A stretch of 5,549 nt of DNA from NCBI GenBank assembly GCA_016936035.1, contig JAFGPU010000272.1, forward strand, positions 1 to 5,549. Reading direction: 5' to 3'. The DNA comes from Acidimicrobiales bacterium (GTDB lineage Bacteria; Actinomycetota; Acidimicrobiia; Acidimicrobiales; VFJN01). Both the position numbers and the translations under genes were made by a program. Below are positions 1 to 5,342 of this stretch, piece by piece (within the stretch, counting starts at the first letter, position 1; the number at the start of each line of letters is the position of its first letter). A model generated the notes under the pieces. That model did no database searches and was not told the DNA's origin. It worked only from the letters and a program-made list of their open reading frames with translations.

Positions 1-297
1 ATGGCCGCGGCGCTGCGGTCGCTCGCCGCTCTCGACGCGCGACGCCGGGTCGCCGTGCTGGGGGCCATGGCCGAGCTGGGACCGTCGAGCGACGACGAGC
101 ACCGCGCGGTGGGCGAGCTCGCCCGCGAGCTGGGCATCGAGGTCGTGTCCGTGGCGGTGCCGGCCTACGGCGGCACCGTGGTGGCCGCCCTCGGCGACGC
201 CGTCGATGCGCTGGGGAGCCTGGGCGAGGGGGACGCCGTCCTGCTCAAGGGCAGCCGGGTGGCGGGCCTCGAGCGCCTCGTCGACATGCTCGCCTGA
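1..297 (+). CDS. murF: MurF C-terminal part (UDP-N-acetylmuramoyl-tripeptide--D-alanyl-D-alanine ligase), 5' truncated by window edge
   Basis: The last 98 residues of a cytoplasmic Mur ligase. MurF joins D-Ala-D-Ala to UDP-MurNAc-tripeptide using ATP, the last soluble step of the peptidoglycan precursor. What is visible is the C-terminal Mur-ligase domain: a SMxAALRSL-like opening, the strand RRVAVLGAMAELG, an EHRAVGELA helix, and near the end the hallmark DAVLLKGSR followed by GLERLVDML. The ATP-binding central domain and the N-terminal domain lie before the window. The ATG at base 1 is probably an internal Met, because family members have this residue in the middle of the protein. The gene ends with TGA at 295-297, 19 bp from the tail of the convergent transporter gene. 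mraY, which commonly follows murF in division/cell-wall clusters, is not here. The family call is firm; only a full-length sequence could show whether this is the main murF or a paralogue. Confidence 0.9.
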   Translation: MAAALRSLAALDARRRVAVLGAMAELGPSSDDEHRAVGELARELGIEVVSVAVPAYGGTVVAALGDAVDALGSLGEGDAVLLKGSRVAGLERLVDMLA

Positions 298-298
298 T

Positions 299-338
299 CG
301 CCGGGGGCGCCTGCGGTCAGGCCGCGTGCGCCCCGGCG
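299..338. terminator. Bidirectional hairpin between convergent murF and MFS gene
   Basis: An imperfect inverted repeat starts 2 bases after the murF stop. Bases 299-310 pair with 328-338 over 11 bp, mostly G-C, with one bulged G. Inside it GCGG (313-316) pairs with CCGC (322-325), leaving the loop TCAGG. The loop contains the complement of the MFS stop codon (317-319). There is no T tract on either side, so this would be an actinobacterial-type GC hairpin terminator for both genes. The pairing is read directly; the terminator function is inferred. Confidence 0.6.
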
Positions 339-1696
339 TCGCCGGTCGGCGTCGCGCCGGCGCCCGTGTCCGCGGGTTCGAGCCGTGCGTACAGGCTCAG
401 CCCGAGCGCGCTCACGGCACCGACCAGCATCACCGCGGTGATGGACGTCGACTCGATGACCGGCCCGGCGAGCAGGTTGCCGATCGGCACCGTGCCCCCG
501 AAGCCCATCATCCACAGCGCCGTCACGCTGCCGCGCTCGTGGTCGGCCACCCGCTCCTGCAGGACCGTCGACAGCGAGGTGATGAACGCGAAGTAGGTGA
601 CGCCGAGGGCGAGCACGACCGCGAAGCCCACGGCCGGCGACCGCACCAGCGCGAACACGGCGAGCACCACGGCGTAGCCGACGAGTGCCCGCCGCACGAT
701 CCGCTCCTTCGAGCGCCGGCTGAAGACGGTGCCGATCGACAGCGCTCCGAGCACCGCCCCGACCCCGAAGCAGGCGTAGAGCACGCCGTATGCCGTCGAG
801 CGCTCGTCGATGCCGAGGTTGCGCTCCGCGACCACGGGGAACTGGCCCACGAAGGTGAGCGACACGAGCGAGAACGTGACGATCGTGACCAGACACCGTC
901 GCACCACCACGTCGCGCCGGGCGACCGCGAGGCCCGCACCCAGGCGGCGCAGGCCCTTGGCCGGCCGCGCGCTGCTCGACGGCGCCGGCAGGTGCACGCT
1001 CGACAGCGACGCGATGACGAAGAGGTAGCTGACGCCGTTGAGCATGAACACGGACGGGGCGCCGAGCGTCGAGTCGAGCAGCGCACCGATGACCGGCCCC
1101 ACGACGCGGGACCCGTTCATCTGCGCCGAGTGCAACGCGATCGCCCCGGAGAGGTCGCGGCGGTCGACGAGCTGGGGCAGCAGGGCCGCGTAGGCGGGGT
1201 TGAACAGGGCCTGCCCCACGCCGATGGCGAACACGACGCCGATGAGCGCGACCTGGTTGGGGCGATCGGGGGCCGCCACGGCCGCGAGGGCGAACGAGAG
1301 CACGAGCTGCGTCGCCGCCACGGTGACGAGCAGCCGGCGTCGGTCGAGCGTGTCGGCCAGTGCGCCGCCCACCACCGACAGCAACAGCATGGGCCCGAGC
1401 TGGGCGAACAGGACGACGCCGACGAAGCTGGGAGAGCCGGTCAGGTCGTAGGCGAGCGCTCCGAGCACGACGTTCTGCATCCACGTGCCCACGTTGGACA
1501 GGAACGACCCGTAGAACACGCGCCGGAAGGTGCGGTGGCGGAGCGCGGCCCGGGCGGAGCCCGGCACGATCGGGCGGCCCCCGTCGACGAGCGCGTCCTC
1601 GATGTCCTCGACCGGGCTGGTCGGGACGGGCTCTCCAGGCGCGGCCGCAGGGCCGGCACGGCCGGGGGTGGGCTCGGCGCGCACGGCGGCGAGCAT
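317..1696 (-). CDS. MFS transporter, MFS_3 / EntS-like exporter family
   Basis: A 459-residue integral membrane protein, probably a proton-driven exporter of small molecules; the substrate cannot be read from sequence. About 12 hydrophobic segments can be counted, near residues 61-87, 90-115, 122-142, 148-172, 197-214, 215-234, 268-290, 304-325, 337-351, 355-379, 391-413 and 418-437. The MFS loop 2-3 motif is present as GGALADTLDRRRLL (110-123). The entry NFR-like RHRTFRRVFYGSFLSNVGTW and the GTWMQ signature (residues 70-74) are typical of the MFS_3 group. A basic cytoplasmic loop (about 240-266) separates the two six-helix halves. The start is uncertain. ATG at 1696 gives a roughly 48-residue Ala/Pro-rich cytosolic leader and has GGAGGGG 17 nt upstream, while GTG at 1567 would give 416 residues, nearer the family norm. 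The gene is divergent from the amidase and convergent with murF, so it is probably monocistronic. Confidence 0.87.
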   Translation of the reverse strand: MLAAVRAEPTPGRAGPAAAPGEPVPTSPVEDIEDALVDGGRPIVPGSARAALRHRTFRRVFYGSFLSNVGTWMQNVVLGALAYDLTGSPSFVGVVLFAQLGPMLLLSVVGGALADTLDRRRLLVTVAATQLVLSFALAAVAAPDRPNQVALIGVVFAIGVGQALFNPAYAALLPQLVDRRDLSGAIALHSAQMNGSRVVGPVIGALLDSTLGAPSVFMLNGVSYLFVIASLSSVHLPAPSSSARPAKGLRRLGAGLAVARRDVVVRRCLVTIVTFSLVSLTFVGQFPVVAERNLGIDERSTAYGVLYACFGVGAVLGALSIGTVFSRRSKERIVRRALVGYAVVLAVFALVRSPAVGFAVVLALGVTYFAFITSLSTVLQERVADHERGSVTALWMMGFGGTVPIGNLLAGPVIESTSITAVMLVGAVSALGLSLYARLEPADTGAGATPTGDAGAHAA

Positions 1697-1700
1697 CGCA

Positions 1701-1720
1701 CCGGCGTGGCCGGCCCCTCC
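1701..1720 (-). promoter_or_regulatory. Distant Shine-Dalgarno with intervening mini-hairpin, MFS gene leader
   Basis: Read on the - strand, GGAGGGG (1720-1714) is a good ribosome-binding sequence but lies 17 nt from the ATG at 1696, too far for normal use. The bases between hold CCGGC-CAC-GCCGG (1713-1701), a 5-bp stem with a 3-nt loop. If folded, it would bring the site to within about 4 unpaired bases of the start codon. The elements are seen directly; their use in translation is inferred. If the GTG at 1567 is the true start, this element is irrelevant. Confidence 0.35.
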
Positions 1721-1735
1721 AACTCGCCCCGGCAT

Positions 1736-1752
1736 CGACCGCGTCCCGGTCG
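1736..1752. promoter_or_regulatory. Inverted repeat, candidate operator between divergent MFS and amidase genes
   Basis: CGACCG-N5-CGGTCG is a perfect 6-bp inverted repeat with spacer CGTCC in the 96-bp divergent region. It lies about 41-57 bases upstream of the proposed amidase transcription start and upstream of the transporter gene. That placement suits a repressor or activator site serving both genes. No regulator gene is visible nearby, and arms this short occur by chance in GC-rich DNA. Confidence 0.25.
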
Positions 1753-1779
1753 GCGCCCGCGTGGTGTGCTGTGCCTCTG

Positions 1780-1785
1780 TACGGT
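1780..1785 (+). promoter_or_regulatory. -10 element TACGGT for a probably leaderless amidase transcript
   Basis: TACGGT fits the actinobacterial TAnnnT -10 pattern. Exactly 7 bases (GCGGACG) separate it from the ATG at 1793, so transcription would begin at or within a base of the start codon. No purine-rich Shine-Dalgarno precedes that ATG, as expected for a leaderless mRNA. There is no convincing -35 hexamer at 16-18 bp upstream, so the promoter rests on the -10 box and its spacing. Confidence 0.45.
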
Positions 1786-1792
1786 GCGGACG

Positions 1793-3205
1793 ATGGACTT
1801 CAGGTCGACGACCGTCGCGGACATCGGGGCGCAGGTGAGCGGGCGGTCCCTCTCGGCTCGGGAGGTCACGGCAGCGGCCCTCGACCGCATCGAGCGCTTG
1901 GACGCCGACCTCGGGGCGTTCGTCGCGCTCGACCCGGACGGTGCGCTCGAGGAAGCGGCTGCCGTCGACGAACGCATCGCCGCCGGCGAGGACGTGGGCC
2001 CGCTCGCCGGCGTCCCCCTGGCGGTCAAGGACCTGGAGGATGCCGCGGGGTTCCCCACCAGCAAGGGATCGGCGGCGTTCGCCGGTGGCCCGGTGGCGCG
2101 CACCGACTCGCCGCTCGTCGAGCGCCTGCGGGCCGCGGGCTGCGTGGTGGTGGGCAAGACGAACACCCCCGAGGTGGGGTGGAAGGCCGACACGGTCAAC
2201 GAGGTGTTCGGCGCCACCGCCAACCCGTGGGCGCTCGACCGCTCGGCGGGCGGGTCGTCCGGCGGATCGGCGGCGGCGCTCGCGGCCGGGCTGGTGCCGC
2301 TGGCGACGGGATCCGACGGCGGCGGGTCGATCCGCATCCCGGCCGCGGTCAACGGACTGACAGGCTTCAAGCCGTCCGCCGGCCGGGTGCCGAGCGGCGG
2401 CCTCGCCCCGCCGGACTGGCCGCTGCTGTCGACGCGTGGCCCGATGGCGCGCCGGGCTCGGGACCTGGCCCTGGTGCTCGACGCCGTGGTCGGGCCGGAG
2501 CCGACCGATCTGGGGTCGCTCCCGCTGCCCGAGGCGTCGTGGTCGCGCTCCCTCGCCGACCTCCACCCGCCGCGCACCGTGGCGTGGTCGCCGACGCTCG
2601 GCTACGGGCGCACCGACGGCGAGATCCTGCGGGTGTGCGACGCCGCCCTCGGTCGCCTCGAAGCTGCGGGGACCGAGGTGCTGGTGGTCGACGAGGTGTT
2701 CGACCGTGACCCTGTCGACGACTGGTTGGCCCTGGTGGGGGTGTACAGCCTGCGCGCCCTCGATCGCTTCCGGGACGACGCCGAGATCTGGGGCCGCATC
2801 GACCCCGGGCTCGTCACGGTGATGGAGTGGGCGCGGGCCAGCGTGAGCGCCACCGACTTCGCCCGGGCGGCCGACGCGGGTCACGGCCTCAACCTGCGGC
2901 TGGTCGAGCTGTTCCACCGGGCGCCGTTGCTGGTCACGCCCACGGTGGCCGGTCAGACGCCCCGGGTCGGGGAGCCGGGGACCATCGACGGCGACCCCGA
3001 CGTCAACTGGGTGCGCTACACGTACCCGTTCAACATGACCCGGTCGCCCGCGGGCACCGTGCCGTGCGGTGTCACGCCCGACGGCCTGCCCGTGGGACTG
3101 CAGATCGTCGGGCCCCAGCACGCGGACGTGGCCGTGCTCCGGGCGCTCGCGCTGTTGGAGGACCTGCTCGACGACGGGCGGCAGGCGCCGTTCGGAGCAG
3201 GGTGA
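1793..3205 (+). CDS. Amidase signature family hydrolase
   Basis: A 470-residue cytoplasmic hydrolase that cleaves a carboxamide C-N bond through a Ser-cisSer-Lys triad. All triad residues are visible: Lys79 in GVPLAVKD, the cis-Ser Ser155 in AGGSSGGSA, and the nucleophile Ser179 in GSDGGGSIRIP. The 24-residue spacing between the two serines matches the family. The length is normal for amidases and GatA-like proteins. The C-terminal YPFNMTRSPAGTVPCG and LPVGLQIVG segments are the usual strands lining the acyl pocket. It is probably a stand-alone amidase, not the glutamyl-tRNA amidotransferase subunit, because no gatB or gatC adjoins it; the substrate is unknown. ATG 1793 was chosen because the conserved N-terminal helix (SAREVTAAALDRI) begins about 20 residues in and a -10 box sits 7 bases upstream. 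The open frame continues upstream to 206, but that part is antisense to the transporter. The divergent exporter might handle a related compound, which is only a guess. Confidence 0.92.
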   Translation: MDFRSTTVADIGAQVSGRSLSAREVTAAALDRIERLDADLGAFVALDPDGALEEAAAVDERIAAGEDVGPLAGVPLAVKDLEDAAGFPTSKGSAAFAGGPVARTDSPLVERLRAAGCVVVGKTNTPEVGWKADTVNEVFGATANPWALDRSAGGSSGGSAAALAAGLVPLATGSDGGGSIRIPAAVNGLTGFKPSAGRVPSGGLAPPDWPLLSTRGPMARRARDLALVLDAVVGPEPTDLGSLPLPEASWSRSLADLHPPRTVAWSPTLGYGRTDGEILRVCDAALGRLEAAGTEVLVVDEVFDRDPVDDWLALVGVYSLRALDRFRDDAEIWGRIDPGLVTVMEWARASVSATDFARAADAGHGLNLRLVELFHRAPLLVTPTVAGQTPRVGEPGTIDGDPDVNWVRYTYPFNMTRSPAGTVPCGVTPDGLPVGLQIVGPQHADVAVLRALALLEDLLDDGRQAPFGAG

Positions 3206-3215
3206 TCGAGATTGC

Positions 3216-3221
3216 TAGAGT
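3216..3221 (+). promoter_or_regulatory. -10 element TAGAGT for tRNA-Val
   Basis: TAGAGT lies 11 bases before the mature tRNA 5' end, so the primary transcript would carry a leader of about 5 nt. The same hexamer serves as the -10 box of the DUF2510 gene promoter (4647-4642). No good -35 is seen at 16-18 bp; TTCGGA (3191-3196) with a 19-bp spacer is the nearest weak candidate and lies inside the amidase coding end. Confidence 0.4.
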
Positions 3222-3232
3222 GCTTCCTCCCC

Positions 3233-3309
3233 GGGCGTATAGCTCAGTTGGCTAGAGCGCACGCTTCACACGCGTGAGGTCACAGGTTCGAGCCCTGTTA
3301 CGCCCACCA
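3233..3309 (+). tRNA. tRNA-Val, anticodon CAC
   Basis: A complete cloverleaf can be drawn by eye. Acceptor GGGCGTA (3233-3239) pairs with TACGCCC (3299-3305), followed by discriminator A3306 and an encoded CCA (3307-3309). D stem GCTC/GAGC (3242-3245/3255-3258) closes an AGTTGGCTA loop. Anticodon stem CACGC/GCGTG (3260-3264/3272-3276) holds the loop TTCACAC, giving anticodon CAC (3267-3269), which reads GTG valine codons. The variable loop is AGGTC. T stem ACAGG/CCTGT carries the loop TTCGAGC. Every stem is perfectly paired. The gene starts 27 bases after the amidase stop and probably has its own promoter. GTG is a heavily used codon in DNA this GC-rich. Confidence 0.97.
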
Positions 3310-3328
3310 GCACCAGGGTCGATGCACA

Positions 3329-3355
3329 CGACGGCAGGCACCTCGCCTGCCGTCG
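3329..3355. terminator. GC-rich hairpin downstream of tRNA-Val
   Basis: A perfect 11-bp stem, CGACGGCAGGC (3329-3339) with GCCTGCCGTCG (3345-3355), around the loop ACCTC. It lies 20 bases after the tRNA 3' end and is the likely transcription terminator of the tRNA. It lacks a T tract, as is usual in GC-rich actinobacteria. It could also act for the convergent gene on the other strand. Confidence 0.65.
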
Positions 3356-3363
3356 GACGCGTC

Positions 3364-3389
3364 CGGGGGCGGCCCGTGGGCCGCCCCCG
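3364..3389. terminator. Second GC-rich hairpin, downstream of the DUF2510 gene
   Basis: CGGGGGCGGCCC (3364-3375) is exactly complementary to GGGCCGCCCCCG (3378-3389); the usable hairpin has about 11 bp with a 4-nt CGTG loop. It starts 26 bases past the stop codon of the - strand gene ending at 3416 and is its probable terminator. The two hairpins fill most of the 106-bp convergent gap. No T tract follows on either strand. Confidence 0.6.
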
Positions 3390-3415
3390 ATCTGGCGCCT
3401 GCGCCGTCTGTCGGC

Positions 3416-4558
3416 CTAGTAGAAGTACCCGGGGTCGAGGTACACCTCGGTCGTCGCGATGTCGGGGATGACCTCCCAGCTCGTGACCTCGCCCGCCGTC
3501 GACCCGTTGGGGGCGACGAAGTCGACCGAGCCCCGGCTGCCGCCGATGATGTCGCCGCCCGCGTTGCGGTAGATGGCGTACGCCGACGGGTAGTCGAGCT
3601 GCTGGTCGTAGGTCGACGTGGCGGTGAACTTGGTGGTCACCCCGTAGTCGTCGGTCGTGGTCGTGATGCCCTCGGCCGTCAGCGTGCCCTCCTCGGGCAC
3701 GTCCTCGGCGCCGTAGCCCGACGGTTCGCTGAGCTGCACCTGGAGGTCGGCGATCTCGGCGGTCAGGTCGTCGCCCCAGAACTCGTCACCGATGCCCATC
3801 TTCTCACCCGGCCGCAGCACGTAGATGGTGTGCGACTCGGATGCGACGGCCGTGCCGTCGGCGTCGAACGCCGAGACGCTCACGCTGACGTCGACCGCCA
3901 CGTCGTCGCCCGTGTTCTCGACGACGAAGCCGTACGCGGCCGTCTGCTCGTCGCGGTCGTAGCCGCCCATGTAGTTCGAGAACCCGGACTCGACGACCTG
4001 GAGGTCGGCGGCACCCGACGGCTCGTCGCTCGTGGTCGTGTCCGAGGTCCCGCCGGTGTTGGCGGGGTCGACCTCGGTCGTCGGCGCCTCCTCGGTCGAC
4101 GGGGTGGACGCAGCGGGCTCCTCCTCGTCGCCCCCGGACAGCACCACGATCAGGCCGATGAGGGCCGCGGCGACCACCACGCCGATCGCGATGTAGAGCG
4201 GCGTCCTGTTCTGGGCGGCGGGCGGTTGGGCGCCGGGCACGCCGCCGTAGGGGCTCGGCGGAGCACCCGGCGGGAAGCCGCCGCTCGGCGCGCCGGCCGG
4301 GGGGAACCCGCCGCTGGGCGGCCCGGTCGGCGCGCCCCCCGGCGGCCCGACGGGCGGCCCGACGGGTGGTCCGACGGGCGGGCCGGCAGGCGCGCCCGGG
4401 GGCGGCATCGGGCCGGCGCCCACGCCGGACGGCGCAGCCGTGGCCGGCGAGGCGACCGCGGTCGCGTCAGCGCCGCCCGGCATCTCCGGCCGCGGGGGTG
4501 GGTACCACTTGTCGTCGGACGCCTGCCACCAGTCAGGGCCCTGCGGTGTATCGCTCAT
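3416..4558 (-). CDS. DUF2510 single-pass membrane protein with two tandem FxLYD-like extracytoplasmic domains
   Basis: A 380-residue protein of unknown function. Residues 7-21 are a DUF2510 motif (GPDWWQASDDKWYPP), a short Trp/Tyr-rich element found on actinobacterial membrane proteins. Residues 22-117 are Pro/Gly/Ala low complexity with GPPV and PSGGFPP repeats. One membrane helix follows (about 120-141, YIAIGVVVAAALIGLIVVL), with no signal peptide before it, so the N-terminus is probably cytoplasmic and the rest outside. Residues 142-183 form an acidic Ser/Thr linker. Residues 185-276 resemble an FxLYD beta-sandwich (AAYGFVVENTGDD, FDADGTAVAS, VLRPGE). Residues 290-378 look like a second, more diverged copy (YRNAGGDIIGG, VDFVAPNGS). 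The domain names are tentative; the DUF2510-TM-domain layout is clear. AGAGGA ends 6 nt before the ATG and supports the start. It is downstream of carD on the same strand but separated by a hairpin and its own promoter. Confidence 0.85.
   Translation of the reverse strand: MSDTPQGPDWWQASDDKWYPPPRPEMPGGADATAVASPATAAPSGVGAGPMPPPGAPAGPPVGPPVGPPVGPPGGAPTGPPSGGFPPAGAPSGGFPPGAPPSPYGGVPGAQPPAAQNRTPLYIAIGVVVAAALIGLIVVLSGGDEEEPAASTPSTEEAPTTEVDPANTGGTSDTTTSDEPSGAADLQVVESGFSNYMGGYDRDEQTAAYGFVVENTGDDVAVDVSVSVSAFDADGTAVASESHTIYVLRPGEKMGIGDEFWGDDLTAEIADLQVQLSEPSGYGAEDVPEEGTLTAEGITTTTDDYGVTTKFTATSTYDQQLDYPSAYAIYRNAGGDIIGGSRGSVDFVAPNGSTAGEVTSWEVIPDIATTEVYLDPGYFY
4341..4384. repeat. 12-bp tandem repeat encoding GPPV units
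   Basis: The unit GGCGGCCCGACG occurs twice exactly (4341-4352 and 4353-4364), then as a variant GGTGGTCCGACG (4365-4376) and a partial fourth copy. It codes for the GPPVGPPVGPPVG stretch at residues 59-71 of the - strand membrane protein. The 12-bp period keeps the frame, so slippage would change linker length by four residues without breaking the gene. Confidence 0.75.
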
Positions 4559-4641
4559 GTGATGTCCTCTTCGTGATCCGCCCGAGACGATCCCAGCCTG
4601 TGGTCCGGCGGGAGGGGGATGTCCTGCCGGCCAGCGCCGAG

Positions 4642-4669
4642 ACTCTAGGTGATGGGGTTGGCCGGTCAG
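4642..4669 (-). promoter_or_regulatory. Promoter of the DUF2510 membrane-protein gene
   Basis: On the - strand CTGACC (4669-4664) matches the -35 consensus TTGACA at four positions. After a 16-bp spacer comes TAGAGT (4647-4642), a TAnnnT -10 box. Transcription would start near 4635, giving a 5' leader of about 77 nt before the ATG at 4558. The promoter lies beyond the carD hairpin, so the two genes can be transcribed separately. Confidence 0.55.
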
Positions 4670-4722
4670 CGCGCGCCCCGGCAGGCGGATCCGGGAAGAG
4701 GGGAGAGGTGGCCGTCGTGGAC

Positions 4723-4747
4723 GCTCCCCCCCGCAAGGGGACGGAGC
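4723..4747 (-). terminator. carD terminator hairpin
   Basis: Immediately after the carD stop the - strand reads GCTCCGTCCCC-TTGC-GGGGGGGAGC. This gives about 10 pairs (one T-G) with a single bulged G and a 4-nt loop. No T tract follows. It is likely the end of the carD transcript or an attenuator before the downstream gene. Confidence 0.55.
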
Positions 4748-4750
4748 CCG

Positions 4751-5236
4751 TCAGGCGATGGTCTTGGAGAGCCGGTCCATCGCGTCGTCCTCGCTGATGT
4801 TGAGGGCGAACGCCAACTCGGAGACGAGTACCTGGCGGGCCTTGACGAACATCGACTTCTCGCCGGCGGACAGACCCTTGTCGTTGTCCCGCAGCGCCAG
4901 GTTCCGGACCACCTCGGCGACCTGGTAGACGTCGCCGGACTTGAGCTTCTCCTGGTGGTTCTTGAACCGGCGCGACCAGTTGGTGGGCTCGCGCACGTCC
5001 TTCTTCGCGAGCACCTCGAAGACGTCCTCGACGTCCTCGACGCTGATCGGGTAGCGCATGCCGATCTCCTCGGCCTTGTCGACCGGCACCTTCAGCACGA
5101 GATCGCCGTGGGTCATGCGCAGGACGAAGAACTCCTTGTCCTCGCCGTCGGGTGGCATGGCCCGCTTCTCGGTGGCCTCGATGACGGCCGCTCCGTGGTG
5201 GGGGTAGACCACCCGATCCTTGACGCGAAACGACAC
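4751..5236 (-). CDS. carD: CarD/CdnL-family RNA polymerase-binding transcription regulator
   Basis: A 161-residue global regulator. CarD binds the RNA polymerase beta lobe and the upstream edge of the promoter bubble, stabilising open complexes, notably at rRNA promoters. The N-terminal RNAP-interacting (Tudor-like) domain is visible at residues 1-60 (VKDRVVYPHHGAAVIEA...). The C-terminal helical DNA-binding domain carries PTNWSRRFK with Trp87, the counterpart of mycobacterial Trp85, and GLSAGEKSM with Lys127, the counterpart of Lys125. Arg25 of the RNAP interface is kept, while mycobacterial Arg47 is Lys49 here after a two-residue insertion near PPDGEDK. The length matches the family (about 160). 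The start is GTG at 5236, because the frame then gives the conserved N-terminal FRVKDRVVYPHHG and GAGGAG lies 6 nt upstream. The ispD-ispF genes that follow carD in mycobacteria are absent. Confidence 0.96.
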   Translation of the reverse strand: MSFRVKDRVVYPHHGAAVIEATEKRAMPPDGEDKEFFVLRMTHGDLVLKVPVDKAEEIGMRYPISVEDVEDVFEVLAKKDVREPTNWSRRFKNHQEKLKSGDVYQVAEVVRNLALRDNDKGLSAGEKSMFVKARQVLVSELAFALNISEDDAMDRLSKTIA

Positions 5237-5242
5237 GCGCAG

Positions 5243-5248
5243 CTCCTC
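5243..5248 (-). promoter_or_regulatory. Ribosome binding site fixing the carD GTG start
   Basis: GAGGAG on the - strand ends 6 nt before the GTG at 5236. It decides in favour of this non-ATG start, since no in-frame ATG lies near the conserved N-terminus. Farther upstream TGTAAC could be a poor -10 box, but no fitting -35 is seen, so the carD promoter is not assigned. Confidence 0.7.
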
Positions 5249-5303
5249 GTACGTCCCTGGGGGTCGTTACAGGATGCCACTTCGGAGCGTGCATTCCACA
5301 GTC

Positions 5304-5322
5304 GACGCCCGCTCCCGGCGTC
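5304..5322. promoter_or_regulatory. Inverted repeat in the carD / acyl-CoA dehydrogenase divergent region
   Basis: GACGCC-N7-GGCGTC is a perfect 6-bp inverted repeat about 70 bases upstream of carD and just upstream of the proposed promoter of the divergent gene. It could be an operator or chance. No binding protein can be named. Confidence 0.2.
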
Positions 5323-5342
5323 ATGCCCCGGTCGGAGGTGGT

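Noticed and set aside
206..1792. Open frame upstream of and continuous with the amidase
   Set aside because: It lies antisense to the MFS transporter and is Arg/His-rich with no family features. High GC content leaves few stop codons; the amidase begins at 1793.
1441..2577. 378-residue - strand open frame across both divergent genes
   Set aside because: It has shadow-like composition (Ser/Arg/Pro) and overlaps two well-supported genes in other frames.
1697..3121. Open frame upstream of the MFS gene on the - strand
   Set aside because: It is antisense to the amidase, whose complete catalytic triad proves the + strand reading. The upstream protein is Arg/Pro/His-rich with no recognisable domain.
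3305..3316. Direct repeat CACCAG-CACCAG at the tRNA 3' end, as an integration site
   Set aside because: It is only 6 bp, there is no integrase or second tRNA-end copy nearby, and the flanking genes look like ordinary chromosome.
3830..4576. 248-residue + strand open frame opposite the DUF2510 gene
   Set aside because: It is Arg/Gly-rich antisense sequence with no motif; the - strand protein has a clear DUF2510 motif, a membrane helix and a ribosome binding site.
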